Notes: generated from the letters alone by a model not told the origin. DNA of 53,805 nucleotides from RGIG5612 sp963589005 (GCA_963589005.1 CAVAJR010000014.1:1-53805), one strand, 5' to 3'. Numbered from the stretch's first letter, positions 18,059-27,259 are shown. Numbers and translations are program-made.

Positions 18059-18712
18059 CTAACCTCGTACCGCCTCGCCGATAATCTGTTCTATCATCGC
18101 CTTAGTAACGGTTCCTTCTCTCAGGATCTTATATTCTTCGCCGCTCATGTCCAGTACAGTCGATGATACCCCCACCCGGCATGCACCGCCGTCTATGATC
18201 ATGTCCACCCTGCCATTTAAATCTTCAATGGCTTCAGATGCATCTGATGCGCTGCGTTTACCTGAAATATTAGCAGATGGCGCCGCCAGAGGAGAATCTG
18301 CCATTGAAATGATCTGTCTGGTCAGCTCAAGATCCGGCATCCTGAATCCTATAGTATCTGCTCCAGCCGTAACCTCCTCAGGAATATAAGCATCTTCCTT
18401 TTTCTTAAATATAAGCGTCAGTGCCCCCGGCCAGAAGCTGTCCATCAATTTATAAGCACAGTCAGGAATGTTCTGTGCTATCCGCGTCACCTGTTCTGCT
18501 GAAGATACAAGCAGACTTAGTGGTTTGTTCTCAGGTCTTCCCTTGGCTGCAAATACTTTTCTTACCGCCTGTGCATCTGAATAAATCGCGCCCAGACCAT
18601 ATACTGTATCTGTCGGAAATGCAGCAATGCCGCCTCCCTTAAGAATTTCTGCTGCTCTCGTGGCTGCTTCAATTGCATTATGCTCATTTATTTTAATGAT
18701 CTCTGTATTCAT
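18059..18712 (-). CDS. tsaC: L-threonylcarbamoyladenylate synthase (Sua5/TsaC)
   Basis: About 217 residues from the MNTEIIKINEHN start. The enzyme makes threonylcarbamoyl-AMP from threonine, bicarbonate and ATP, the first step of the t6A modification of ANN-decoding tRNAs. Motifs: FPTDTVYGLGA near residue 30, KGRPENKPLSLLV near 55, and SPLAAPSANISGKRSASDA near 135. It is the short TsaC-like form without the extra Sua5 domain. The frame is open 47 codons further up, but those run into the divergent gene and lack family similarity; the chosen ATG has AGGA just upstream. Confidence 0.93.
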   Translation of the reverse strand: MNTEIIKINEHNAIEAATRAAEILKGGGIAAFPTDTVYGLGAIYSDAQAVRKVFAAKGRPENKPLSLLVSSAEQVTRIAQNIPDCAYKLMDSFWPGALTLIFKKKEDAYIPEEVTAGADTIGFRMPDLELTRQIISMADSPLAAPSANISGKRSASDASEAIEDLNGRVDMIIDGGACRVGVSSTVLDMSGEEYKILREGTVTKAMIEQIIGEAVRG

Positions 18713-18803
18713 CACATTTCCTATCCCATAAAAATGCCTAAAGATTATAGCACACCCACTTGTCTGCTTGCAATGAAATGCCCCTTTTGTTATATTGACT
18801 TGC

Positions 18804-19595
18804 ATGGCAGAAATATTAACTAATCCATATACAATATTGGGATGCATCGGCATAATCGCAGCCGGTATCCTCGTTTATTTTCTGGTGCGAAAGGTTCCCG
18901 GGCTGTCAGTCGGCATGACCGGGTGTGCTGTATGCGCCATAATCGGCATGTTTATCGGAGCACATCTCCTGTTCTTTATAGTAGGGCTGCCTGATTTTGC
19001 AGACAAATACTCCGGCGACATTTACGATGTGCAGAGCTTTATTACGGCATTTCTGAATGCCTCTTCAGGCATGGTATTTTACGGAGGATTATTCGGTGCG
19101 ATCCTGTCCGTATTGATTTGCTGCAAGGCATCAAGATTAAATTCCAGGTTATACCTAAATGCGGCCTGCTGCGCATTCCCCCTGGTTCACGCCTTCGGCA
19201 GAATAGGCTGTGCGCTGGGCGGCTGCTGCTATGGCATAGAGTATCACGGAATATTGGCGATCCAATATACTGCGGAGCAGATCAATCCGGGCATCAGCGA
19301 CCATATTGCAGATTTTCCGCGATTTCCTGTACAGATATTGGAGGCTGCTTTAGAATTTGCGCTCTGTGCATTGCTGATCAGATTATTCTTAAAATTTTCA
19401 GACCGTTATGCATTAACGCCCCTCTATCTGTTAGTATATGGCATCATCCGCTTTTTCGACGAGTTCCTGCGCGGTGATACTATCCGTGGCATTTGGGGGC
19501 CGTTTTCTACAAGTCAATGGATCGCACTGGCCTGCATCATCGGCACTGCAATATACTATATTGTGAAGTACAGACGTTCACACTTTTTTCATTAG
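18804..19595 (+). CDS. lgt: Prolipoprotein diacylglyceryl transferase family protein
   Basis: A 263-residue polytopic membrane protein with about seven transmembrane segments. Lgt transfers diacylglycerol from phosphatidylglycerol to the lipobox Cys of prolipoproteins. The signature region HAFGRIGCALGGCCYG (near residues 124-139) keeps the essential Arg, and RFPVQILEA and RFFDEFLRGD are conserved. The signature has the Cys-rich form common in Clostridia in place of the Asn residues of the E. coli enzyme. A TTG lies three codons upstream; neither start has a good ribosome site. It is divergent from tsaC. Such divergent Lgt-like copies can be paralogues, so whether it is the main Lgt is unsure. 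Confidence 0.82.
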   Translation: MAEILTNPYTILGCIGIIAAGILVYFLVRKVPGLSVGMTGCAVCAIIGMFIGAHLLFFIVGLPDFADKYSGDIYDVQSFITAFLNASSGMVFYGGLFGAILSVLICCKASRLNSRLYLNAACCAFPLVHAFGRIGCALGGCCYGIEYHGILAIQYTAEQINPGISDHIADFPRFPVQILEAALEFALCALLIRLFLKFSDRYALTPLYLLVYGIIRFFDEFLRGDTIRGIWGPFSTSQWIALACIIGTAIYYIVKYRRSHFFH

Positions 19596-19787
19596 GCAAA
19601 TGATGCATTTAATGCTATATTTCGCACATAAAAATTAGCCGCGTTCAGGCTGTCAATCGTATAAATGAGCGAGCAGAAGAATGAACATTAACAGTTCTTC
19701 TCACATCTGAAGCATTATGCGGCAGATGAAGCGATTTTAATTACAAACAGACAACATTCGCAGCTTAAATAAAAAGGAGAAATTAAA
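19596..19787. other. Intergenic: weak hairpin, no gene
   Basis: Holds AGAAGAA/TTCTTCT (19675-19681 with 19695-19701), a 7-bp stem with 13-base loop but no following T tract. AAGGAG at 19774-19779 serves the next gene. No clear promoter was identified. Confidence 0.5.
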
Positions 19788-20612
19788 ATGAAGGCAAAAA
19801 AATTCGCAGCTATTGTATTATGCGCAGCAATGTCAGCTGCCTCAGTTATTTCTGCAGGTGCAGCTGAAACCACAACGGTTGATTCAACAGTTGTAACTCA
19901 GAATCTCGGTGAATGGAAGACAATTCCAAGCGCAGGCATCAGCTATCTTGCATCGGATAAGGAAGATATCCTGCAGAAAGCATTCAAGGATTCTGACGAA
20001 TCATTCTCAGGCGTTGCATTATTAGGAACACAGGTCGTATCCGGTACTAACTATGCATTTTTAGGTCAGGTATCCAAGAATGATGTAACAGCATGGGCTG
20101 TCGCTGTTGTATACCAGGATCTGGATGGCAACGTTTCACTTACATCTGTTACGGATATAGACTTAAGCAAATATACCGAAGGCTCATCAGATATTAACTT
20201 CGAACAGCTGGCTGGCGGTTGGACAGTTACAGATACTCAGTTTGAAGCAAAAAATTACGACGATGCTGCAGAAGAAGCTAATAAAGAAGATGCAACTACA
20301 GCCACAGAAGAAACCACTGCTGAAGCAGAAGCTCCTGCAGCCGATGTACAGCAGAGCCAGATCTCAGAAGATGCAGGTAAGGCATTCGCAGCTGCAACTA
20401 AGGGACTTCTGGGAGTTTCATACGGACCGATCGCTGAGATTGCTATACAGCAGACAGACTCAGTTACCAATTATGCAGTTTTATGCAAGGCAACATCTGT
20501 AACTGCTGAACCTGCTTCCGGACTTGCAATTGTTGTTATCAACGAGGATGCTGAAGGCAATTACACTGTAAGCAGCATTGCAGGACTTGACCTGGCTGAT
20601 TATTCAAAATAA
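19788..20612 (+). CDS. Secreted protein with two copies of an unknown domain
   Basis: A 274-residue exported protein. Residues 1-25 are a typical signal peptide ending ISAGAAE. Two related domains follow: residues about 35-125, with the sequence GTNYAFLGQVS..VAVVYQDLDGN..SVTDIDLSKY, and about 190-274, with VTNYAVLCKAT..LAIVVINEDAEGN..SIAGLDLADYSK. They are separated by a Thr/Glu/Ala-rich linker (about 145-185). Each copy has a central NYAxL strand and a DLSKY-like end, suggesting a small alpha+beta (cystatin-like) fold; that fold is a guess. No catalytic motif. ATG follows AAAAAGGAG. A terminator follows, so it is monocistronic. Confidence 0.75.
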   Translation: MKAKKFAAIVLCAAMSAASVISAGAAETTTVDSTVVTQNLGEWKTIPSAGISYLASDKEDILQKAFKDSDESFSGVALLGTQVVSGTNYAFLGQVSKNDVTAWAVAVVYQDLDGNVSLTSVTDIDLSKYTEGSSDINFEQLAGGWTVTDTQFEAKNYDDAAEEANKEDATTATEETTAEAEAPAADVQQSQISEDAGKAFAAATKGLLGVSYGPIAEIAIQQTDSVTNYAVLCKATSVTAEPASGLAIVVINEDAEGNYTVSSIAGLDLADYSK

Positions 20613-20703
20613 TTACTGCGGCGGGTCAAACCCGTACAGCTCAATCTATTGAATTCAAACACATTAAATTCAAACTCGACATGCCGTACATCTCGGCATC
20701 AGC

Positions 20704-20740
20704 AAAGGACAGTCGCTGCGGCGGCTGTCCTTTATTTTTT
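20704..20740 (+). terminator. Intrinsic terminator after the secreted-protein gene
   Basis: A perfect 9-bp stem AAAGGACAG/CTGTCCTTT (20704-20712 with 20725-20733) with a GC-rich loop, followed by ATTTTTT. It lies 92 bases past the stop codon. Confidence 0.85.
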
Positions 20741-20745
20741 ACAGC

Positions 20746-20808
20746 AATAACCTCCGGTCAGGTTATAATCGATACTCATCGACTATGACTTACCCGGAGG
20801 TTATTTTT
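20746..20808 (+). terminator. Second hairpin with T tract
   Basis: A perfect 12-bp stem AATAACCTCCGG/CCGGAGGTTATT (20746-20757 with 20794-20805) with a 36-base loop and a following TTT. It starts 6 bases after the first terminator. It may be a back-up terminator or the end of a short independent RNA. The A-rich left flank would also allow leftward termination. Bases 20810-20985 are AT-rich with nothing I recognise. Confidence 0.6.
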
Positions 20809-20989
20809 GAAATTGTACTATTATATGATTGCAGTTTTAGTGGCTGCTATTTATAACATTTCTTTATGCTTATGAGGTAATTTTACACTAATTCATAATA
20901 TTAGTCTAGCTTTTAATACTTATAAGAAATTTATGAGTATCTATAATATTACTTTATATCTTCAATGATCATCCGTCTGAGAAAGGAAC

Positions 20990-21031
20990 AGAAGCGGAAT
21001 GTGAAAGTACAAAAATTCACATTCCGCTTCT
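20990..21031 (-). terminator. Long perfect hairpin downstream of typA
   Basis: A perfect 16-bp stem (20990-21005 with 21016-21031) with a 10-base loop, starting 68 bases after the typA stop on the minus strand. The leftward flank reads GTTCCTTTCT, a weak U-rich tract. It is the likely typA terminator and may also block rightward read-through. Confidence 0.65.
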
Positions 21032-21098
21032 ATGCTGCTATTTTATATTAATTTTCTCAATCGCGGCACCTGCCGCTGCACACTTGCCACTTACCTGA

Positions 21099-22922
21099 TT
21101 ACTTCATGTTCGATCTTTTTCTTAATCTTGAATCAAGGATCTTCTTTCTCATACGCAGATTCTGCGGAGTTACCTCAAGCAGTTCATCCGTATCAATGAA
21201 CTCCAGGCACTGCTCTAATGAGAATACTCTAGGCGGAGTAAGCTTCAGTGCTTCATCCGAACCCGATGCACGAGTATTTGTAAGATGCTTGGTCTTACAT
21301 ACGTTCAGCTCAATGTCTTCTGATTTACCACTCTCACCGATGACCATACCGGCATATACCTTATCTCCCGGCTTAATGAAGAATGTACCTCTGTCCTGAA
21401 CTGCAAAGAGTCCGTAAGGAACAGCCTCTCCTGCTTCAAATGCTATAAGGGAACCATTCTTTCTATATGCGATATCGCCTCTGAATGGCTCATATCCGTC
21501 AAAAATCGTATTAATGATACCTGTACCCTTGGTAGCTGTAAGGAATCTGCCATGGAATCCTATCAGGCCCCTTGCAGGAATTGAAAATTCAAGACGATTG
21601 CTGCCGTCTGACAGGGTAGACATATTGAGCAGATTGCCCTTACGCTCTGACAGCATACTGATTACTGTTCCTGCATATTCTTCCGGAACATCAACTGTAG
21701 CAATCTCGATCGGCTCTAATTTCTTGCCATTTTCGTCAGTTCTGTAGATAACCTCAGCCTTAGATACAGCAAATTCATATCCCTCACGGCGCATATTCTC
21801 GATAAGAACTGACAGATGCAGTTCGCCTCGTCCGGATACCTTAAAGGTATCTGTATTTTCTGTATCCTCTACTCTCAGCGAAACGTCTGTATTAAGTTCA
21901 CGATACAGTCTCTCCTTAATCTGACGGGAGGTGCACCATTTGCCCTCCTGACCTGCTAACGGAGAATCGTTTACGATAAAGTTCATGGAAATGGTTGGCT
22001 CCGATATCTTCTGGAACGGAATTGCCTCACTTCCGTCTGCACAGATAGTATCTCCGATCTGAAGATCTCCGATGCCTGACAGCGCCACGATATGGCCCAT
22101 TTCTGCCTTCTTAACATCGACCTTATCAAGTCCGCTGAACTCATAGAGTTTAGTGATCTTAACCTTTTCTCTGGTGCTCGGATCATGGGCATTAAGTCTT
22201 AAGAGCTCCTGTCCAACCTCAATGCTGCCATTTTCAACCTTGCCTACACCGATACGTCCCACATATTCATTATAATCAATTGTGGAGATCAGAATCTGTG
22301 TCGGTGCCTCAGGATCGCCTTCCGGTGCAGAAATATTTTCAAGGATGCAATCGAACAAAGGCTTCAGATCCTTATGCTCATCCTCAAGGTTTTTAATTGC
22401 ATATCCCTGCTTGGCAGATGCAAATATGATCGGGGCATCTAACTGCTCATCCGTTGCATCAAGATCCATCATCAGCTCTAATACTTCATCTATAACCTTC
22501 TCAGGTCTGGCTTCAGGCCTGTCAATCTTGTTAATGCAGACGATAACCTGAAGGTTAAGCTCCAATGCCTTCTTCAGTACGAACTTGGTCTGCGGCATGG
22601 TTCCTTCAAATGCATCTACCAGAAGGATTACGCCGTTAACCATCTTGAGTACTCGCTCAACTTCGCCGCCGAAATCCGCATGTCCCGGTGTATCTACGAC
22701 GTTGATCTTAACTCCCTTGTACTCAATGGCCGTATTCTTAGACAGAATGGTAATTCCTCTCTCCCTTTCAAGATCATTGGAATCCATTACTCTCTCATGA
22801 ACTTCCTGATTCTCTCTGAATACGCCTGACTGTGCCAGCATGGCATCAACAAGAGTTGTCTTGCCATGGTCAACATGGGCGATAATTGCTATATTTCTGG
22901 TATTTTCCTGTTTACAGTTCAT
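21099..22922 (-). CDS. typA: Translational GTPase TypA/BipA
   Basis: A 607-residue ribosome-associated GTPase of the EF-G/LepA superfamily, with roles in ribosome assembly and stress or cold adaptation. G motifs are intact: IAHVDHGKTTL (G1), RGITI (G2), DTPGHADFGG (G3), NKIDRPEARP (G4) and SAKQGYA (G5). The TypA-specific C-terminal half follows, with the RGELHLSVLIENMRREGYE segment and the closing AVTPQNLR-like region (EVTPQNLRMRKKILD). Length is standard. It starts at MNCKQENTRN with its own promoter about 110 bases upstream. Monocistronic. Confidence 0.96.
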   Translation of the reverse strand: MNCKQENTRNIAIIAHVDHGKTTLVDAMLAQSGVFRENQEVHERVMDSNDLERERGITILSKNTAIEYKGVKINVVDTPGHADFGGEVERVLKMVNGVILLVDAFEGTMPQTKFVLKKALELNLQVIVCINKIDRPEARPEKVIDEVLELMMDLDATDEQLDAPIIFASAKQGYAIKNLEDEHKDLKPLFDCILENISAPEGDPEAPTQILISTIDYNEYVGRIGVGKVENGSIEVGQELLRLNAHDPSTREKVKITKLYEFSGLDKVDVKKAEMGHIVALSGIGDLQIGDTICADGSEAIPFQKISEPTISMNFIVNDSPLAGQEGKWCTSRQIKERLYRELNTDVSLRVEDTENTDTFKVSGRGELHLSVLIENMRREGYEFAVSKAEVIYRTDENGKKLEPIEIATVDVPEEYAGTVISMLSERKGNLLNMSTLSDGSNRLEFSIPARGLIGFHGRFLTATKGTGIINTIFDGYEPFRGDIAYRKNGSLIAFEAGEAVPYGLFAVQDRGTFFIKPGDKVYAGMVIGESGKSEDIELNVCKTKHLTNTRASGSDEALKLTPPRVFSLEQCLEFIDTDELLEVTPQNLRMRKKILDSRLRKRSNMK

Positions 22923-23035
22923 AAATTCCCTCGATGTATATTGTTGAAGTCCCGATCAGAATTGAGCGGGTCTGCCTGTTATGTGCCGTGAATCCCGGTA
23001 TATGTGTGACTGTTAATTATTGAATTCGAGGTATT

Positions 23036-23064
23036 ATTATAGCACTTCTGTCCTTTATTGTAAA
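23036..23064 (-). promoter_or_regulatory. Promoter of typA
   Basis: On the minus strand TTTACA (23064-23059, five of six to consensus), a 17-base spacer and a perfect TATAAT (23041-23036). Transcription would begin near 23029, giving a leader of about 107 bases without a recognised structure. Confidence 0.7.
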
Positions 23065-23090
23065 CGCAAAAATAACACCTGCAAGCCGCA

Positions 23091-23135
23091 AAAAATGATG
23101 CCCGATCCTTACGCGTTTTTATATCAGGCATCATT
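23091..23135 (-). terminator. Terminator of the MotA/MotB-like operon
   Basis: A 9-bp stem AATGATGCC/GGCATCATT (23094-23102 with 23127-23135). Read on the minus strand it ends in TTTTTT. It lies 110 bases past the stop of the third gene and just before the typA promoter, so the operon has three genes only. Confidence 0.75.
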
Positions 23136-23245
23136 CTTGTACATTTCTTATTTATATATGTTTATATGATTTTTATTATAATCCGGTCACATATGACGGT
23201 TCTAATATTGAGAGACTACCCTGCTATGGTATATCTGAATTCTGA

Positions 23246-24433
23246 TTATTTCGGCAGCATCTGGGTGATCTCACGCCTTGCGATAACGCCTGCAACATGC
23301 GACTGCCATCTGACCATATGACTTCTGTTATCTACGCACATATCTCGGTTTTCCTTGAAATATGCCCGCAGACCGTTGTTATCCAGGGCCTCCAGATTCG
23401 GATAGAACTTATCTCTGAATACATCTCGTGAGCAAATATATATAATGCCCTTGCTGTTTCCGAGAAACTCTACAGCTACATATTGATCAAATTCCATAAC
23501 AACCACATTGCTGATAGGATATTTGATAACATTTTCGAATCGATATTGCTTCCAGAACTGGCTTCTGTCGTCACCTTCGAAATATTCATCTATCTTATAG
23601 ATATTGATCCAGTCCATGTACTTTCTTATATCCTCGCTGCTGTCACCTGCGAAAAAGCTCTGAAAAGTCCTGGATATCTTGTTGCCGATCATACTTCTCA
23701 GATATGCAGCTACATTAGGATAATTTTCCAGTTCCCACAGACTCATCTTGCTCATAAAGTTCGTGACGAATTTCTTAAGCATGTACTGGTCATAGCTTCT
23801 TATGATATCAAGGATATTATCCTCACTGCAGCTTAAATAATCCGACTTGCCGCAGAATGTAAGCAGCGACCTCTTGCAGTCAATATCAAGATAGCTCATC
23901 TCCTTAATACCGTAATATCTGAACTTCTCATCAAAATCATTGCCATCCGAGAAATGCATGCCTGTCAGGTTCTCAATAATACTGAGAGGGATACTCTTAG
24001 CATCCAGGATCTGCAGAAAAATATTACTTTCTATATGATTGTCTGCAAGAATCTTCTTAAATATATCATTTTCAAGTGTCAGCCTCTTAATAAATCCATT
24101 GCATTGCGGATTATTGTAAGATTCCTGCCACTGTTCAAACAATACCCGACAGCTGTTCTTATCTAACCGGATCTGCAGGATACGGCATAGATTATCCTCA
24201 TCAACTCCCAGATAGTTATAAGGCAGATATCCTGCAGCTGTCATAACTTCCCTGTCAGAAAGAGACAATGCAGCTGCCTTTATCATATCTTCTGATACGT
24301 TCGTCAAGCGCTCGATCAATGCCTTATCATCATCAGACATATCGGCAAAATCAATGTCATTGTCCTTCCTGTGCTGCATATATATCTGAGCTCTGGCCTT
24401 TATTAAATTGTCGGGTTTAAATGTAAACTCCAA
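23246..24433 (-). CDS. Third gene of the MotA/MotB-like operon; possible ZorC/EH-signature-type protein
   Basis: A 395-residue soluble, mostly helical protein with no signal or membrane segment. I do not recognise it with certainty. The C-terminal third has RSQFWKQY (near 298-305), a strand with a conserved-looking Glu (YVAVEFLGNSKGIIYI) and a HMVRWQSH motif near the end. That pattern recalls, from memory, the EH_signature domain of ZorC from Zorya type I phage-defence systems. Position also fits: it is the third gene after a ZorA-like and a ZorB-like gene. The start is TTG preceded by AAAGGAG with 8 bases. No ZorD helicase or ZorE nuclease follows. A non-defence envelope role is equally open. 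Confidence 0.5.
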   Translation of the reverse strand: MEFTFKPDNLIKARAQIYMQHRKDNDIDFADMSDDDKALIERLTNVSEDMIKAAALSLSDREVMTAAGYLPYNYLGVDEDNLCRILQIRLDKNSCRVLFEQWQESYNNPQCNGFIKRLTLENDIFKKILADNHIESNIFLQILDAKSIPLSIIENLTGMHFSDGNDFDEKFRYYGIKEMSYLDIDCKRSLLTFCGKSDYLSCSEDNILDIIRSYDQYMLKKFVTNFMSKMSLWELENYPNVAAYLRSMIGNKISRTFQSFFAGDSSEDIRKYMDWINIYKIDEYFEGDDRSQFWKQYRFENVIKYPISNVVVMEFDQYVAVEFLGNSKGIIYICSRDVFRDKFYPNLEALDNNGLRAYFKENRDMCVDNRSHMVRWQSHVAGVIARREITQMLPK

Positions 24434-24470
24434 CGTTACTGCTCCTTTATTCCTGCGTCATCATGTCCTG

Positions 24471-25469
24471 TCAGTTCTCATCTGTCTGCGCTGTATCATC
24501 CGTTGTCTGTACAGTTGTCGAATCATCACTTAAGATCTCGATCATCTGCTGAACCATATCCTCATCATTTAATCTGAACTTGAATTCAACACGTCTTGAT
24601 GCATCCATATCTACATTGCCATTGGCATCATATACAGGATCGCTGTAGGCCTTGCCATTGGCAGTAAGGATGCTGTGCAATGATTCTATCTGTTCATAAC
24701 CTAACACACCATTTTCTTCATCCATACAAAATGATGCAACCGCAAGGGCTCTCTGCTGTGACAGTTCCAGGTTATGCAGATATGTTCCGTTGGTATCTGT
24801 ATGACCCTCGATAATTATCTCTGATACATAATCCCTGAATTGATCGCTCATAAGCACGCTTACATATCTTGATACGAACTGGCGCAGAAGTTCAGTTCCC
24901 GACTCTGTCAGTTCATATTCATCCGTATCAAATAATACGCTGGAATCCAGTGCTATTGCACCTGTCTTGGAGTCAACTGACAGCTTCAGATCTGTACCTG
25001 CAAATTCATTCTTAAGAGCCTCTATGATTTCAGCCTTAATACCGATTACCTTATCCAATTGCGCCTGCTGTGAACTTAAAAGCTCCTGCTGTGAAGAAAC
25101 CAGCGCTTCCTTATCAGCTAAGAGTGCTTCCTGATTGGCCAGAAGCTCCTGCAGTGTCTCAAGTGCTGACTTTTGCTCGTCTAACTGCGACTGCTGGTCC
25201 GTCAACAGGCTCTGTTGGTTAGAGAGCAAGCTCTCTTGTTCTGCCAGCTGAGCTTCCTTGTCAGACAGATCTGTCTGCTGAGAGAATATAACTGCTGCCT
25301 GCTCTGCCAATTCCTCTTCCTTAGCCTCGTATTGGCTCTTGGCCTGCATCATTGTAAATGAAATTATAAGTACAAATATAAGCAAAAGCCCTGCCATCAT
25401 ATCAGAATAGGACAGCCAATATGAAGTTTCTTCATCTTCGGATTTTCTTCTTCTTCTGAATCTTTTCAC
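24471..25469 (-). CDS. MotB/ZorB-like OmpA-family stator protein with coiled coil
   Basis: About 332 residues. A basic start (KRFRRRRK) leads into a single transmembrane helix (about residues 19-43) opening with YWLSYSDMMAGLL, whose Asp (near 23) matches the proton-carrying Asp of MotB/ZorB. A coiled coil of about 90 residues follows, made of tandem 7-residue units rich in SLLxxQQ. The C-terminal half is an OmpA peptidoglycan-binding domain with IIEGHTDTNGTY and ASRRVEFKF. I chose a GTG start with AGAGGA 6 bases upstream; an ATG two codons earlier and a longer frame to 25556 lack ribosome sites. With the upstream channel gene it should form a wall-anchored ion-driven complex. Confidence 0.85.
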   Translation of the reverse strand: MKRFRRRRKSEDEETSYWLSYSDMMAGLLLIFVLIISFTMMQAKSQYEAKEEELAEQAAVIFSQQTDLSDKEAQLAEQESLLSNQQSLLTDQQSQLDEQKSALETLQELLANQEALLADKEALVSSQQELLSSQQAQLDKVIGIKAEIIEALKNEFAGTDLKLSVDSKTGAIALDSSVLFDTDEYELTESGTELLRQFVSRYVSVLMSDQFRDYVSEIIIEGHTDTNGTYLHNLELSQQRALAVASFCMDEENGVLGYEQIESLHSILTANGKAYSDPVYDANGNVDMDASRRVEFKFRLNDEDMVQQMIEILSDDSTTVQTTDDTAQTDEN

Positions 25470-25573
25470 GATCATTCCTCTTTGTTTAAAAAGTATTATT
25501 GCCATGCCGAAATTCATGACATTGCAACAATTCACTTCCATTTTCATTAGTGTCACTGTATGTGACGGTCAGA

Positions 25574-27193
25574 CTACTTCGATAAGTTATTCATAGAACG
25601 AAGTGTGCTGTTTATATCTTCCTGCATTTTGTCAAATGAGCGTTTCATTCCGTCATAAGCCGCAGCAACAACCTCCGGAACCCTGTCTGTTGTTTGTGAG
25701 ATCTGGTCAATAGTCGTGCTCAGGTGTGTTGTGATCTGAGCCATATTGGTATCAAACATTTCAAACGTAGTCTTAAGTGATTTGCTGAGCTTATCATCCA
25801 GACCGACAGATGCTGAAGATAATGCATTTGCCGCCTGATCCAATTGAACCTTAGCTGAGCTAAGTACCTGTGTAAGTTCCTTGGAAGTCTTGCCGATCTC
25901 GTCTGCAAATACCTGCGACATATTCACTACTGTATCTAATTCCTTCTGGATATTAGCACTGATCTCTTTCTCGCCTGAAGCAATCGTATAGATATACTTC
26001 TGCATGGTTTCCTCATGATCACGCATCGCATCCAACTGTCTGTATGCGCTGTTGTAATTATCAGCCATGATCTTCTGAAGGTTATCGATCTGAGTAACAT
26101 AGCCTGCCATATTATTGACAATGCTGAGGGACATTGAATTAATATCTGCAATGTTGTTGCTGAGTGAGCCCAGCTTATCCATAATATTCTGTGCATAGAT
26201 ATTATTCTGTCTCTGGATCTCGCAAGTCTCAGAGATAATACGTCCGAATTCTCTGTAGCTGTCGCCCATTGCTACATTCAATTTCTCTACGAATTCATTT
26301 ACCAGTCCTTTAAGTCCCTGTGCCTGATTATCACTTATAGTCTGAGCAAAATCCATCATGGTCTTGTTCATGTTATAAACGATAGGCGCAAGGTTTTCAC
26401 CCATCTGTGCACTGATCGCAGCACCTAATGCATCCGGAAGAGTCTGCAGCATCTCACGCATACTGTTCTCGTTATCATTTGCCGGATCACCTGATACATA
26501 TGTATTGAATGCACTCAGAAACTCCTCAAGCTGCACATATACAGCTTCCATGGTTCCCTTGTAAACGAAGTTAAATACCAGAGAAAATACCATACCATAA
26601 ACCGAGGTATGGAATGCGATCTTAATACCTTCCATCAAAGGTGCTATGCTCTCGGTTATCTCGGCTGCCGTTCCGGTATTAAAGAATTGAAGGCCGAATG
26701 AAAGTCCCACGAATGTACCCAGAATACCAAGACCTGTCATGGTTCCCGGAACCAGATTCAGGACATTCTTGTTAACTGCCGCATCGATATAATCCTTATT
26801 GATGTAATCTTCCACATCAACCTTATAATCAGTATTGCCTAACTGTTCGAGTCTGGTCATCTCTGCAGCAAATTTCTGATATTGTCCTCCCAGGATACTG
26901 CCGTCAAACAATACCTTCTCGTTGCCTTTATATGTCTCCCACAGATATCTTGTATCAGACTTGGCATCTTCTTTGATCTTCTTTGTCGCATTAAAGAGAG
27001 CCTTCTGGAATTTCCATGCATCTGTGAACTTGTGTACCGCAAATGTATATATAATTCCAACTATTACGAACATGCCCACGTTAATGAGTATGCTTGATAT
27101 GCTCTGCTTAAAGAAGATTATCAATGCTGCACACAATGCAGCCATAACTATATAAGTAAATACCAGCCAAAACGTATAATTTTTCTTTCTCAT
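25574..27193 (-). CDS. MotA/TolQ/ExbB-family channel protein with long C-terminal tail (ZorA-like)
   Basis: About 539 residues. Two transmembrane helices near 8-28 and 33-53, a cytoplasmic loop of about 95 residues, then TM3 (149-171) with VPGTMTGLGILGTFVGLSFG, the hallmark of MotA/ExbB/ZorA pores, and TM4 (191-212). A tail of about 325 residues follows, predicted helical and rich in coiled-coil and amphipathic segments, far longer than in MotA or ExbB but reminiscent of the ZorA tail. The start follows GGAG with 8 bases; a longer frame to 27247 would run into the promoter. It is the first gene of a three-gene operon, 105 bases before the MotB-like start chosen here. No flagellar or Tol/Exb genes are nearby. 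Confidence 0.85.
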   Translation of the reverse strand: MRKKNYTFWLVFTYIVMAALCAALIIFFKQSISSILINVGMFVIVGIIYTFAVHKFTDAWKFQKALFNATKKIKEDAKSDTRYLWETYKGNEKVLFDGSILGGQYQKFAAEMTRLEQLGNTDYKVDVEDYINKDYIDAAVNKNVLNLVPGTMTGLGILGTFVGLSFGLQFFNTGTAAEITESIAPLMEGIKIAFHTSVYGMVFSLVFNFVYKGTMEAVYVQLEEFLSAFNTYVSGDPANDNENSMREMLQTLPDALGAAISAQMGENLAPIVYNMNKTMMDFAQTISDNQAQGLKGLVNEFVEKLNVAMGDSYREFGRIISETCEIQRQNNIYAQNIMDKLGSLSNNIADINSMSLSIVNNMAGYVTQIDNLQKIMADNYNSAYRQLDAMRDHEETMQKYIYTIASGEKEISANIQKELDTVVNMSQVFADEIGKTSKELTQVLSSAKVQLDQAANALSSASVGLDDKLSKSLKTTFEMFDTNMAQITTHLSTTIDQISQTTDRVPEVVAAAYDGMKRSFDKMQEDINSTLRSMNNLSK

Positions 27194-27230
27194 TTGATTT
27201 TCTCCAGTTTCACTATTAGACGCTATGCAA

Positions 27231-27259
27231 TATATACACAATTGCAATAATTATGTCAT
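27231..27259 (-). promoter_or_regulatory. Promoter of the MotA/MotB-like operon
   Basis: On the minus strand ATGACA (27259-27254), a 17-base spacer and TATATA (27236-27231). Transcription would start near 27224, about 30 bases before the chosen start codon. This also argues against the longer upstream frame. Confidence 0.5.
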
